Positions 23,191 through 36,260 are shown, counted from the stretch's first letter. The stretch is 64,000 bases of DNA from Malachius bipustulatus (GCA_910589415.1 OU342632.1:14263507-14327506); one strand, 5' to 3'. Notes: generated by a model from the letters alone, not told the origin. Numbers and translations: made by a program.

Positions 23191-24702
23191 GTTGATAGAA
23201 TTTTTTTTTTTTTTGTCTATGAACAAAGAATCTATCAATAATTTTTTTCGAAATATTAAAGATTCACACTGTGTAGGTATATAGGTATGGTAAAAAATAA
23301 TTTTTTTTCATACATTTATTTAGTATTTTTTTACATAGAGATTCTCCAATCATTCGGAACGCTCATGAAGAGAATGGTGATTCGAATATGATTTTTTTTA
23401 AATCACTTTTCCTTACTTGCAAAACTCTGACTAAGGTAGGATATTATGGTGTAGGGGTTTCAAATTTCAAGTATCGGTGTAATAGTGTTCCACAATGAGC
23501 TCCAATTTACTCCGAAAAAAGTAAAGAGTTTCCAAAAATGAAAAAAAAGCACTAATTTTATCGCTTTTAAAGATTATTTTTCAGCAAATTTTTATACGTG
23601 TAAACTGTAAAGTAACATTATAATCATGATATGACACTGAAACGGTAGGCACAAAATTGGTCTTCACCCCAAATCTATCACGAGAATTGCCCAGACAGCT
23701 CATTTACCAGCCGAGCAGGTAAATATGTCCAATTTAGTTCCTAAGAAGACAACTCTCTTATTGTTTGTGTTCTCTTTTCGGCTCTTTAATAATGTTTTCT
23801 TTTATTCAAGTTGTCTACATGACACATTTTATCGACCTCACATAAAGCACATTTATTTATGTTTCGACTCGGATGCATGGATACAGGCAACTTTTATGCA
23901 ATCAGCATTGTATTTTTTGTCATGATTAAATATATCACCGTCGATTTCGCATCATATAAGAAGTTTAATGCATATGAGTAGGATTCGTCATGGTCTTCCA
24001 TGCAGTAGCAATAAACTGCATAGGTGTGTTGATCGGTCTGTCCTCGGCATACTATTCCAGTGTTGCTTAACTTTGTCAACTACAACAACAGAACGTGTCA
24101 TTAGTTCCTCAGCAGGACGATAACCATGTAATCGTTTTTGTAAACAGAATGTAACAAAATTTATAAAAGTTGTTTTTATGTGCATGCATTGCATGTGGTA
24201 AATATCTTAATAAATTTAAGCACCAACGTAATTACAGAAATAGCATTGATTTTTCAAAACTGGTAACTTGAGTTTTGAATACCCATCTCAGATATGTAAA
24301 ATAGATTATTTTTTATAGATCTAAATTTATGATAGGTAGTACTACATAATACGAAGATGTTGAAGCTACACACCAGTTTAATCGATTTTTTATTAAATTT
24401 CCTACGAGAAACACTTATCACACCACGAAATCAAAAAGTAAAACACGATTTCGAGAAAAAAGTTTCGACTGTCGCCTAAAAAAATAATGAATGATTTTTG
24501 GCGTCTGTCACAAAAAATTGGTCTTCCGGATTTCATAATATTCTAAAAATAAAACTTTTTCGGCCCCTTTACTTTACGACTGCATTTACTTCACGGTCGC
24601 TTCCAATGTCGTGTGCACCTCGGCCGAAATCTTTTTTAGCCTCACCTGGAATTGACTCGGCTTCGGCTTCAAATTTTTCATTCGACCAATAATATACCGG
24701 GT
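23191..24702. other. No gene; partial copies of neighbouring repeat
   Basis: AATCACTTTTCCTTACTTGC at 23401-23420 repeats the loop of the preceding inverted-repeat element, so this is a second partial copy. The rest is unrecognised AT-rich DNA. Confidence 0.45.
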
Positions 24703-24754
24703 GATTCTTATAACCTGAAATATTTAAATATCTCGAAAAGTAAGTACGCAAATT

Positions 24755-25149
24755 TTAAATGACAACCTTAATTTTTTATTGCGAATTAGGATTCAGTGAC
24801 AAAAAAAGGCGCAAGATTTACCTGAAATGTTTTTGCGATTATCGTAGATGGCGCTGCAATCGAGGAAATTTGATTTTGTTCGTTTCTCTGAATAAGTATC
24901 TCAAAAATCTCCCACTTTGTGGATAAATATTTTTTACAAAAGTGGTTTTGTTCGGTGGGAGTCATCGCTTGAACACAAAAACCGCCCTGCACCCCTCATC
25001 CATTGCGAGGGAGTGGGGAATGTTAAATAACAACCCCTATTTTTTATTACGAATTCGTTTCAGCAACAAAAAATGCGTAAGATTTATCTGAAACATTTTT
25101 CCGATTAATCATGGATGGCGATGTAATCAAGAAAATCTTATTTTAATCT
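24755..25149. repeat. Two diverged direct copies of a 130-bp unit
   Basis: 24755-24889 and 25023-25149 align with an offset of 268 bases: both read TTAAAT(G/A)ACAAC...TTTTTTATT(G/A)CGAATT, then a GAAA(T/C)(G/A)TTTTT block and a GATGGCG block. A CCGGGTGATTCTTATAACC end-like sequence stands just before the first copy (24698), but no partner end was found. Confidence 0.55.
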
Positions 25150-25589
25150 TAACATAACTGACACCTACCAATCCCACCACTATTAGTCAAGTTTTTTTGC
25201 AAATAATTTTTTAATCCATCAGTTGCGGGAATTGGCAGAAATGCAAGGAATATGTTTTTAATGTTTCTTTTGATCTTAAAATTGAAGAAAATTGATTTTA
25301 TAAATTCATAAAAATTTCTACACTACTGGGATAAAATAAAAATGTACCTTCCTACAATGTCATAATAAAAAAATCACATCCATTTTTTATTCTCTTACAT
25401 AATGACTTGACAAATGGATCTAATTAATATGTATGCCCGGAGTAGGTGTACATGAGAGCCGGGGCTCACCAACGACACCATTCAGCTAATACCTAAACTA
25501 ATATAATGAATGTTTCACTGCTCGCACGTGTATCATACAAAACGATATTCGATCTACACTAATTAATTATCTTATGGTCAACAAACAGG
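25150..25589. other. No gene seen
   Basis: Non-coding AT-rich DNA; nothing recognised. Confidence 0.4.
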
Positions 25590-25870
25590 GACCACAGGCC
25601 GTGGTCATAATGTGGCAACGCTGACTGTCCTGCCCGACGGCGGCGGTGGCGGCGGCGTTGGCTAGTTAGCGTGGGTAGTCACGATCCTGTAAAGGGGCCA
25701 CTCCATCCGCAAATACCTCGCCATTCGTCACCCCCTCGGCAACGGCGGCGGTAGCCCGACACGACCTATCGGGTTACCGCCGCCCCCCGCTTACCCTCTG
25801 CCGGCGCCCGACCCGTTAGAGGGATAGAGAGCCGAGAACGAGGGCCAGTCTAGTCGTCAAAGAACGAGGA
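25590..25870. promoter_or_regulatory. Strong GC-rich island with stable hairpin
   Basis: The most GC-dense block in the window, rich in CGGCGG. At 25744-25784 GGCGGCGGTAGCCCGA is followed after 9 bases by its complement with one mismatch (G-T wobble in RNA), a 16-bp stem. No open frame recognised. Candidate structured 5' UTR or regulatory element. Confidence 0.35.
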
Positions 25871-28009
25871 AGATGTTTCAGACTTCACATTATAATCGAC
25901 TAATTAACTACACAGGAGAACTCCCAGCTTAGATGAACTGTTCTGGTAACTATGTGAAAACAGAAAACAACTTAATTTTATTTTATTATACCTTTGCAAT
26001 TATTTGAAAATTATAAAAACACTCTTCTTAATGGAATAATTTTGAATTTTATTGTCTCAAGAAATGTCATAAAAATTTACTTATCCGTTTAGGACTTTTT
26101 TTGATAGTCACTTTGCAACGTAATTGTTACAAACTCACACTTTATTAAGCTTATTGAAGATAAGGATTTATTCCACCTCAATTCTAAATAGATAGGTGAA
26201 TAAAAGAATAGAAAAAATAAGAGTAGGTCACGAAAACCATTAGGAAGAAACAAAATACAATAGAATTAATGAAATGAATGGCGTGATGTGTTTTTAATCG
26301 TTTAATGTGTTTTCTGTATTAATATTATGTAGTCCATATCTCCAAACATAACATAAAAATAAGTGGCTGAATAGGTATTTATTAATATTTAGATAAATGA
26401 TATCAAAATTATTTAATTTTTATCAAAAAGTAACCCCAAATCGATCCGAAGTAATTTCAGATGAACCAGGAAAATTATGAAATTAATTTCGAAAATTCTT
26501 TATATAAACCTATAACTCAGGAAAAATATAATAAAATGGATGAAAAAAGTCGAATAAATTCCAAAAAACATCAAAACAATAACGTACTAAATAAAATTAA
26601 TAATAAATTTTAATTGTTTTTCCTCTAAGTTTACACTTACTTTTAACGCGATGTATAACTCAAAGTGATACTGCAAAGGGCAAAGCTTTATTAACAGTTT
26701 CTACAGACAGAACATGAAAATACCTTCTTATATATTTAAAAACAAATTCAATCGGTTATCTTATTTTTGATTTTTACGTTCTTTAAAGATAGCACAATTA
26801 CAATTTAAAGTAGCACAACATACCAGAATATATGTATAGTAATAATAATAAAAAATAAAAAATAAGGTAGGTACAAAAAATAAATAAATAATTACAACTT
26901 TGTAATTTACCCTTCTACTATTTGTTGCCTTACTGGTGAACCAAATGTTGAATATTAAAAATTTAGGTACTATTTTTATTATGATCGATATACTTATACT
27001 TGAAATTATATAGCGATGTAATTTGTACAGCCTATAAATGGATTTTTTTCCCTTCAAGAAAAACCACATTTTTTTAAATTCTAGTAGGCGTCATTCTAAA
27101 CGGGTTGACCGATATAGCTCAAATGCAACAGCAGACTGCCGGTATCAGCAGACTATGTTACAGGTTATTACAGTCATAATTTCCGCGAAAATGTTTATTT
27201 GGTATAACCAACAAATTTCAGCCCGCGGTATCAGCTGAAAGCATCGCAATTTAACTAAGAAAAATATATGGCACTTTTTTAATCCTTACAAGTTCTGTCA
27301 GAATCCAGAATTTGGTGTCTCAAACGATAAAAAGCAACAGCAACTTTTAGCAGCAACCTTGGTAGATAACTCGGGTTCTCAATAATATGCAATTATACGT
27401 AAGTAATTCAATGCTGGTGAGGTTGTCAAAGCTGCATCACAGAAGCAGAGAAACAGTCTTCCTTCAAGCTAAATGGCGTACACCAGAGACTGTTGCTTTA
27501 CAAATATCACTATTTGTAATCTTTACAAGCAGCAGTAGGCGCTTGTAGAAATAATTGAGTTCCAGTTCGCGAACCAATCTAATAAGCAATTATCGACTTC
27601 AAAGATAAACTACCGGGAATATTATTATCCACGAATTCATCAGTAGTTTTTTCCAACTACCATGTTTAGACTGAAGGTGCAACATGAAACCTATCAGGAA
27701 GAACCTGAAAAATTCTTAATTGGGAGATTTAAAAAATAAGTCTGCGCTTTTGATGAACGATGTTCGAAATCAAACAACCCCTCTCCCTCTTCTAAAAAGG
27801 ATTCTGGTTTTTGGGGATAGTTTTTAAATATGTATATTCTTTGTTAGGTAGGAGTGATGACATGGGTTAACAAAATCTAAGCGACTAGGACACAAAAGTC
27901 CACTTTTATTCGTCATTGCAGAAATTAAATAACGAAAATTATTATATTATAATCAAAAATCATTCAAAAACATATTTAGAAACAACATAACTAACAGCAG
28001 CAATTTTAT
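25871..28009. other. No gene seen
   Basis: Over 2 kb of very AT-rich DNA with simple ATA and AAT runs at 26820-26900. No repeat ends or coding similarity seen. Confidence 0.4.
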
Positions 28010-28440
28010 TTTGAGTCGCGTTTCTTTATTCGTTTCAGGTCCTGTGCGTGTATCCCGAAGACAAAGCGAACGATTATTCCTTTCTAGAGTAGCGGCTAGA
28101 CTCCCCCAATGCGAGTCTCTCCCACGGAAGCTTCGGCAGCGGCAGCAGCGTCGCGTCACTTTATGTATACTTAATGAGGTGCTTACTCTACCAAGCCTGC
28201 CTTCGCTGTGCTTCGCTCCGCTTTGCCACGCTACGCCTCCCTCGTCTCTGCAGCCGCCCTTCCGGTCTGGCTGCCCGCTCCGCTGCAGGATGGATGTGCC
28301 GAAAAACCGAACAAAACTCCTGTGACAGCCGGCCCGATGTAATTTTAATAAGCGCTCCGAGTCCGGACTCGTTAATGCGTGACAGTCCGGAGATCGAGTT
28401 CCGGACAGAGTTGATAACAAAAGAGGCTTGTTGAATGCGT
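28010..28440. promoter_or_regulatory. GC-rich island with repeated TCCGGA words
   Basis: GC-rich and CpG-rich. AGTCCGGA or its complement occurs several times at 28359-28412, including the 12-bp palindrome GAGTCCGGACTC. Both strands have long open frames (169 codons minus; 104 and 86 plus) overlapping each other, as expected from base composition. None shows a known domain. Confidence 0.3.
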
Positions 28441-31324
28441 CGATACTAAATAAGGGACCCACCCACGCCCATGGTGGGAGGAAATGGGGTAATTTGACGA
28501 TGTTGTTGCGGGCAGTGGAAACACACGAGACCTAAACCTTTTTATTGATCACTACCTAATTCTACTACATTATATTATTATCTGGGAAATTTATCGTTTA
28601 CGTAAAATTGCGTTCTCTATGAATATTTATATACTTGCCTCCTCACCCTACCGTACTTAGAAATATGTACCGAAAATGAACACGTTATTTCCTATGGGTA
28701 ACTTTTCAACTTTCGAAAACTTGTGTAGAAAGTTGGTAATCTCGACTTGAGTTATTTATATTAAAATATATTATCAAGCAACAGGTTACTTTATATAAAT
28801 TTTTTCTTTTACTTATTCAGTTATTGAAAAAAAAATGATCATGGTAATCAAAGACGCATTGTTTATTAGTCTGAGGATTTCATTACTTTTTTAATTAAAG
28901 GGAAAGGTGTACCTACAAATAACTAATATGAAGTGAAGTGTAAAATATGGATATTGATATTATTGTTGTGTTTCTTATATTACACAACTAAAATAATAAT
29001 ATTTATATATCTCATTCTTTATTGTTTTTTTTTTCTATTCATTATTCTAAACGTCAGGAACTCTCGTCCTCGTCCAAAGAAAGAGTTAACTTTATACAAT
29101 GGCATGTATGTATACAAAAGAAAAAGAGATTGTTTAATTCAAAATTTATAATAATAATCCTATTAATTCTACTTCAATTAAGTATTTTTAGAAAATTTTT
29201 CTTATAACATTAATATCTACCTAATCTAAATAATAATATTTCAAAAAAATAACTTATTTTCTCAATAATTTTGATCAATTAATTAACCAAAAAATACTCA
29301 TAAAATCAAAAATTAATTATCAAAAATAAATATTCTATGAAACAGTAAATTGCATGCCGTTTGTCAACAAAAAACTCAACATATTCAGATCACAGGGGTA
29401 TATTCACACCGACTCGGGCGGCATTACTGATGATGGAACTGCTTATACGGCTGCCGCACCAACCGTCCTTGGTCAGTCATTTGGCCAAATAACAATCTGT
29501 TACTTTACGTGGGCATTTTTCTAGTTTTTTAGTTTTTCCTAATTTTTTGAGCTGCAGCTGTCTCGGTGAAATTCTGGAGTCTTACACGATAAAGGTTCAC
29601 TCATTTTATTTATAGTTTCACACGTTACGTGCGCAAATATAAAATTTTTAATTTAAATTCCATAAATTATACAGTTGCCATTTATATTGAAAGTGCCTAT
29701 ACATATATTGGTTTGGTTGATTGCAAATGGTTGATAGCCAATCATTGTCCTTTCATTGTCATTATGTCTACGTGACTTCTCTTCTAAGGGAGGTAGAGTA
29801 GTAAATTCTGATAGGTACAGTAAAACAGAATGATATTATTCTATAATAATTAAAAATTGTACAAGAATGTGATCATTCCAGAACAGTCGTGGAGAATAGT
29901 ATATTCTGTAACAAGTTTGTAATATGTCATTCCAAACGTGTTGCAGACATTATTTTCTCTACGACTGCGATAATTATATAGACCAAACTGCATGTTTGAA
30001 TCAATGTAACAATAATTTATTTGACACATCGTAATTTAAATTGAATAAATTTGACAGTTCGTCGTTGTGGAGTTTTGGGGTTCATTTTTTTTCGAAAACT
30101 AGAGAATGTAATATGTACCTACTCACTTATAGGTATAATTATTTTGAAAAATATAAGGGATGTCTTTTCAACGAATTACAAACGCGATTTCATTGCTGAT
30201 ACTCTTTTTCTGGAGGGTATAATAGAGACTAACGAACAAATTATGTTATTATCTTCTAGAAATTGCAATAAAATATTTAGTAGATTATGTTTTCTGTAAG
30301 CTCTAGATCCACACTCCTACACTATACCTCCATTTGCACACACCCCTTGCAAAGTATTGACCCCCTGGCTTGATTAGAAACTTGATTGTGATCGACGGAT
30401 CGACCTTGATGAGCAATCAGTAACAAGTAGCTCCCATGCTTCCTCTCCATCTGCAGAGAGAGAGATAACAAGGGGATGTGTGCACGTGACACCGCCCGAT
30501 ATTTCGTATTCCCATTCCGTCCGTGGGCGCCTGTGTCGGCGTACAAAGCATGTAGGAACAGCATTTGGAGCCGGTAGACATACTCTGCACCCTCGAGGAC
30601 CTATCACCCTTTGTTATGTCCCCCTATGTGGGGAAAGTTGGGAGGTCAAAAATCTAGAGAGTAACTGTGAGTGGATGATGGGCGGAGGCACTGACAATCG
30701 GGAGTTTTCTATCGAACTCCAAAATTTGTAAAATATAAAATAGCTCTCGTTTCGAAGTTTATTTTTGTCCTCAAAATCGTGAGAGCATATTGCCAATTCT
30801 ATACTTCTCTAAGGTATAAATTAACTTAGGTATCATTTGTATTTGCTTTCCATATAGGTATAAGAAAACGTTATAGGATAACTGTTTGAACTGTCGCATT
30901 GGTGTTAATAAATTAAAGCAGCAAAGTTACATGACAGAATTGGATTTCTATAAGTTATGATTTTATAATAGAAATCAATTTTATCCACTCGTGGAAAAAT
31001 AGTAGGTATCTACACCGCAACGGAGAGTGTTATTATTCCTTCAGTGATTTATGTAACCCTGGACTTCAATGATGCAGTTATGTATATAAATTATACCTAC
31101 CTAAGGATAATAATGATTCCCTTATCTCCTTTGATGTAAAAACACACTCTATTTATTTAACAACAAATATTAAGGAGAAGAAGGTATTTCTGTCACGCAA
31201 GCGAAATGGAATTTTCGAAAAACGTTTAAATAAACTTTAAATTTTCAGAACTGAATAATGGTCCGATTTCATGAAGTCGATTTCACTTGGTTAAACAACA
31301 CATCACAATTTCACCGGTGAAGTG
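28441..31324. other. No gene seen
   Basis: AT-rich DNA with a moderate-GC patch at 30360-30700. Short overlapping frames in that patch (60-83 codons) are unrecognised. No element boundaries found. Confidence 0.4.
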
Positions 31325-31420
31325 TGAAATAAAGAATAACTGAGGACTCTGATTTGACCCCTGTGGAACGCCGGACGATGGCCTAATAAACGAGGAACGT
31401 TATCGTGAGCTGATTTTGCA
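31325..31420 (-). pseudogene. LINE reverse transcriptase scrap (GVPQGS motif)
   Basis: The minus strand at about 31335-31395 reads SSGVPQGSNQSPQLF, matching RT motif B (GVPQGS.LGPLLF) of non-LTR retrotransposons. The flanking minus-strand sequence up to 31750 has a 64-codon frame and shares ATCCCTATGACGCTCTGGGA with 47025-47045, so it is dispersed, but its order relative to the RT motif is not what an intact LINE would show. Probably a scrambled, dead copy. Confidence 0.4.
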
Positions 31421-31784
31421 AACTGTAGCAAACATTGTAAGAGATTCTTAACGCAAAACCCCCTCTCCCTACGGTTTAACGTTTGACGGATGGTCTTCCA
31501 CCTTCCGGTCCTTTTTTTATTATTGAAAATCATATGCACTGCTGAGAAATCCCTATGACGCTCTGGGAGCGGTGGATGAGCGGAGATGTCGATTCACGTT
31601 GGCCTTGAATCGCTGTTCTATATACATAAAATAAGTCTGGGATAGGGTTGTACGAGGTGTAACGAGCTGAATGTGATACGGATGAGCGTCTGCGGCTCGA
31701 TGTTTATTTCTGCCCGGTCTTGTTCTAGGTGGGATAACGCGGGCCACGTCTTTTGAACACTTCCCATAAAAATATCTGTAAAAC
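31421..31784 (-). repeat. Dispersed repeat, shares segment with 47 kb
   Basis: AATCCCTATGACGCTCTGGG at 31549-31568, followed by AGCGGTG(G/C)ATG...GCGGAGAT, recurs at 47021-47060. Possibly part of the same LINE family as the RT scrap next to it. Confidence 0.45.
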
Positions 31785-32275
31785 TAGGTCAGCTACTTTT
31801 CTGCAGTTTCTGCACAGGACAAGCTCCGGTCAGCTTTTTTTGCACCGTCCGGTCAGCTCTAAAATTTGAATTTTGCAAAGTCCGGTCAGCTCGATTTTTT
31901 TTTGAGGTCTATTTTTGTAGATGTTTTTTTTTTAATTTTGCTGCAGTGTCCGGTTTGACAAGGTTCCGGTCAACTCGAAAATGAGATTTTTGTCAAACCG
32001 GTCTCCGGACTTTGTCAAACCGGACTGTACAAAAAAATAAAATATATTTAGAGGTGACCAGACCTTGCCAACGCTGACTGTACCTTGCATAGAAAAATCG
32101 AGTTAACCGGACCTTATAAAACTGACCTAGCCAAAAAAAAATTGATGGGTCTGGTCAAACCATCCCCACCGGACAATTCTAAGCTGAAAAAAATTGAGCT
32201 TACCAGACGTACTAATAAAATCGTACCTTGCAGCAAAAAAATATCCGAGCTGATAGACATTGTCTAACCTAACTG
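31785..32275. repeat. Inverted array of TCCGGTCAGCTC-like units
   Basis: On the left (31785-31985) TCCGGTCAGCTC or close variants occur about five times at irregular 20-90 bp spacing, each followed by T- or A-rich DNA. From about 31990 the same motif appears in the opposite orientation (GAGTTAACCGGACC, GAGCTTACCAGACG and GAGCTGATAGACA), so the array is a degenerate palindrome about a centre near 32000 (AAACCGGTCTCCGGAC). It holds no gene. Class unknown. Confidence 0.6.
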
Positions 32276-32879
32276 TGCCTGAATAATTATTAAAAAGAAC
32301 AACAATTTTTCCAATTAAAAAAATGCATTATTTATTTAAAAATACGAGAAGTGGCACTGCACTCACAGAATCTAAGAAGTCGTTACTGGTATTATTTTGT
32401 ATTAATTGTTTTATTGCAAGACAATCTATTAAGGGTACCTTCAACCAATCATCACTAGTGGGAGATTTCTTTTCAAAAACTTATTGAGCGCCACTGACCT
32501 CGTTCCTTGTTATCGAATTTCCTTTGTAGATTTTTTTGTCTTCACCGATTTGTTTAAAAACTTATTGACCTATTAGATGGCGTAAAAAAACTTTCAAAAT
32601 GAATAGGTAACTTACACATACATATATTTAGTCTACCTAACATCCTGACCATATGTAAGATAATAATTATATTTCGCGTTCGCCGCTTTGCGGTCGCGAT
32701 CCCTAGACGTAAATACGCGTCTTCCGCGCTTGAGGTGTTTAATAAGTTTCTATTATTAGATAGATATATGTATACGAAAAATAATACTGCAAGAGAGAAT
32801 GCTGTATGCATGTAAATAAATAGCTACTTCAATAAATAATAACATTATGTCAACGGAATTAAATATGCTTCTTGAATAA
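32276..32879. other. No gene seen
   Basis: AT-rich; GAGCGCCACTGACC at 32487-32500 resembles the loop of the MITE at 12204-12754. Confidence 0.4.
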
Positions 32880-33260
32880 TGGCACGCCACTGTCATATCG
32901 AAGTGCTCTGAATCGAATCAACCTCGTCGAGTCCGGCCGTTAATTTCTCGTCATCGTTCACCTGCACACACCTCGCCGCACACACTCTCCACACCTGCCC
33001 GCGATGTCACCGGCAGAGGCAAAGCGTCGGCGGGCGCTGGCTTGCGTCGCTTGTTCTTTGTGTGTCGCCCGCGCGGCCCACTTGCGACTTGCCTTGGTCC
33101 CTCGTCGACTAGCGGCGCGTCGCGATGCCCTCGCCTTCGCCTCGCCTCCTCGCCATAATAGTTCGTGATCGTGCTCTATGGGCTGAGAGCGGGCCACGCT
33201 AACGCTATATCGCGATGATGGTGAAATACTGATCCGCTCGGGGCCAAGATGTCTCAGTTC
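32880..33260. promoter_or_regulatory. GC-rich island
   Basis: CpG-rich with CGTCGCGATG-type words. A 128-codon minus-strand frame is Arg/Ala-rich from composition and unrecognised. Candidate regulatory island. Confidence 0.3.
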
Positions 33261-34242
33261 TCTATTATGTATGAGGTGCAGAGAGACTAAATTGCAGCAA
33301 CTAGTCGAGAGGAAACTGGAATTTATTGGGATTTCCTGTTCCACTTATTGAAAAGTTCTCGCAAAGTAATGGAGCAGACAAAAGATTCATTATTACAGTT
33401 TTCCAGCAGGGCTTTTTTCTTTCATAATTTCCAAGACAATATACTTGGAAACTTAACTCCCTCATTCCATATCTAAATGTGTATTGTGTACACCATTTCC
33501 GTACAATCGACCAATTATTTATTTTTTTAAATAAACCACAAAAATCAACTAATTTAAGGAAAAGGAAATTGTCTTGCAAATTTTTTTGCGACATCCACGC
33601 GATTATGGATGACTAGGGAGGAAAATGTATTATACTGATGAAACTTGATCGTTACGAAGGCCAATATCCAAAGTGTTTGCCAGGACTTACATTTTAAAAT
33701 AGGTACTTTTAATCAGGATTAAAATACTTCTCCGGCTCCAGTAAGGGCCATCGCCCTTATATTATATCCATACAGGTAGCATCGATTCAGGTTTCTTATA
33801 CGTAGTTAAAGAAGATTGACCGAGTAAGGATATTCTAGTCACGGAAAGAGTCACGGAAACAGTAAACTATACCACGAAGACATTGACCGGAAATTTTCCA
33901 AAAATGGCATCCACGAACAAATGAGCCACCTATAGAGTAGAAAAACTATGCACTAATTTCGGCCTCACAAAAGTCACAGATAATGGGATTGGTTACGACT
34001 AAAAATTCGGATTGAAGGATATGTGGAAAATGCAGAAACTGAAAATTGTCAAAATAAAATCAAATTCGTTAAAGCGAATGTGGTGGCACCGTTAATTGCT
34101 ACCTTATCGTTATCACCGTTAACTCGATCCCATATTATAGGGCTTTATCAGGGCTTTGAATAAAACTGCATGAGGAGACGGGTCGTAAAGACACTACTTA
34201 TTTTAGTTTAAGGGACAGTAAATTATACGCTATGAACTCTTT
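33261..34242. other. No gene seen
   Basis: Non-coding; nothing recognised. Confidence 0.4.
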
Positions 34243-34360
34243 CTTCGCGGCCTTGGTCGTCAATGAGTTTTTACGGCCGTTACTAATACCTAATAACAAT
34301 GAATGACAACCGGCGATGTAATTAACTCGACCACCTTTGTATAGGTACCTGTCGATTTAT
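34243..34360 (+). repeat. Unclassified GC-rich repeat, copy 1 (left half only)
   Basis: Begins CTTCGCGGCCTTGGTCGTCA, then GAGTTTTTACGGCCGT, AATGAATGACAACC, CGACCACC and GTCGAT. The order matches copies at 34661 and 46401, but copy 1 lacks their right half (ATTCTCT...GTTGTAGTTCG). Confidence 0.6.
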
Positions 34361-34660
34361 TTGTGGCGACTTTAGGGCCAATTGTTTCAAAATTATTATT
34401 ATTGCGAACTTTGCTGAGTTCCACTAGAAACGCTCTTGTTTTTTAAGTATATGCCAAAAATTAATTACCGTTATAGCTCAAACCGTTGCTTTATTAGCGC
34501 GATAGATGTTTTAAAAAGCACATATTTCTAATAATTGCTTAAGAGCAGAAAATCCGATATTTCAAAATTCGTCGCTAATAAAAAAAGTTGCACCATTCAT
34601 AAAAAAAAGACTAGCAATAAGCGAGATAGAGCAGCGGCAGCGATTTTATTCCACTACTTA

Positions 34661-34870
34661 CTTCGAGGCCTTGGTCGTCAATGAGCTTTTACGGCCGTAA
34701 CTAATAACAATGAATGACAACCTGCGACGTAATTAACACGACCACCTGTGTATCAGTCGATTCTTGTTCGCGTTGTAATTACTATCTATGCCTCGGGCGC
34801 TGTCAGATCCTCGACGACAAAATTCTCTCGGGGCGTAAAGTTGTAGTTCGAGACCTCGGTCGGTATACAC
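34661..34870 (+). repeat. Unclassified GC-rich repeat, copy 2
   Basis: Full-length relative of copy 3: GGCCTTGGTCGTCAATGAG, TTTTACGGCCGT, CGACCACCTGTGTA, then CTCGACGACAAAATTCTCT and AAGTTGTAGTTCG, ending in GTATACA. The sequence contains the ACGGCCGT palindrome. No coding or tRNA-like signal. Confidence 0.6.
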
Positions 34871-36183
34871 TGGCATCTGGGCACAGGGCAGAGTTATTCG
34901 ATCAACTTTACAGGCCGGTGCGCTAGTTGCAAATTTACATGGTAATTAGGGCTGCGGGTTTTGTCAAATTGTCTTTTATTTTAAGGTTTATCATCATTAA
35001 CTATAACCTCTCCTCTATAATGTCGAGCTGTAAATAATGTAAGGGGGAAGTCAGAAGTTTGATATAAGTGAAGAAAGAAGGACCAAAAATAAGGGACCAA
35101 GAAAATCGCGTAGAGTTTTCACTGAATTATTATTAACAGCGGTAATGTTTCTGAAAGTGGAAACGATTACCTCCTACCTGCAATGACACGCGTCACTGGA
35201 ATTTTCTTCTCCTCTCCTCTGGTTATCCGCGGTCCTCCCCGAGACAAAAATAAATAAGTCTTGTCATAATACTTACAATATACCTAGCAGAATAATAAAA
35301 TAAGGTAGGTAGGTAGTTAAACATTTCTTTGGAGTATAAAAAGTATAAAATTATAACCATTCTAAAAGATCTTATTTATACCGTGTGGCTTTCTTTTTAC
35401 GTAAAAATCTCACTCGAGATACAAGATACAACACCCTTTAGTATACTACGTGACTCGTGTTATGCTAAATGATCCTTAAAATCCCTGCCAAATCCCTTCA
35501 CTGTCAACTTAACAGCTCCAAGAACTTCATTTTTCCACGAGCCCTTTTCTTTAGAGCTTTGAATTCGGTCGTTCGCAGTGACATTAACTTATACACTTTT
35601 CTTAAGCGTGACAGGTCTTCCTTTCTTTAGGATTTTACAATTTACAATCAAGGTAAATTCTGATTCACAATTTATCAATATATTGGATGTCTATACAGAA
35701 ATACAGCTTTGGATATTTTTCCTGACATTTTTTATTTTTAGAACGTTTATGTTTTTATTATGTTATGACGAAAAAAATGCGAACAGGAAAATTTAGCACA
35801 GAGTTAAAATTTTAAATTTTTCTGAAGAGTGTAGCGCACTTGAATTTTAACAAAACCCAAAAATTTTCTTTCATTCAGTTTTAGTAGTACGACAGACGTG
35901 ATATAGTTTTCAAATCTGATTGCTTACCTATGAAAAAAAGTAGAAACGCGACCCTCATTTAAGAAAACTGTAATTTTTCAAATAAAAAAAAACTGAAGAG
36001 AATGACATTTTACCCTGTTTTTTACATGAATTTTCAACCCAGTTTTTGTTTTTACCCATGCAGATTTACTGGGAATGGTGTCAATTCCATTCTTTCACTT
36101 TTAAATGAAATTTCCCTGAAAGCAACGTTATAACCTAATAAATGACTTTTTGACTTTGAAAATAAAATAAGAAATAGTATATT
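34871..36183. other. No gene seen
   Basis: AT-rich; nothing recognised. Confidence 0.4.
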
Positions 36184-36260
36184 ACATTACTAGTGTGGAA
36201 AGTGACCCATTTCTCGAGCTTTCCACGAGTGTGAAATGACACTTTCCACACAAGTAATGT
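36184..36260. repeat. 77-bp hairpin, 21-bp arms
   Basis: ACATTACTAGTGTGGAAAGTG is mirrored by CACTTTCCACACAAGTAATGT with a single mismatch; the 35-base loop itself contains CTTTCCACGAGTGTGAAATG. It could be a minimal MITE or a small-RNA precursor. Confidence 0.55.

Noticed and set aside
27953..28462. 169-codon minus-strand gene
   Set aside because: Long frames are open on both strands of a GC-rich block, no domain is recognisable, and CpG-rich composition alone lowers stop frequency.
32958..33344. 128-codon minus-strand gene, Arg/Ala-rich
   Set aside because: Composition-driven frame in a GC island; no known motif.
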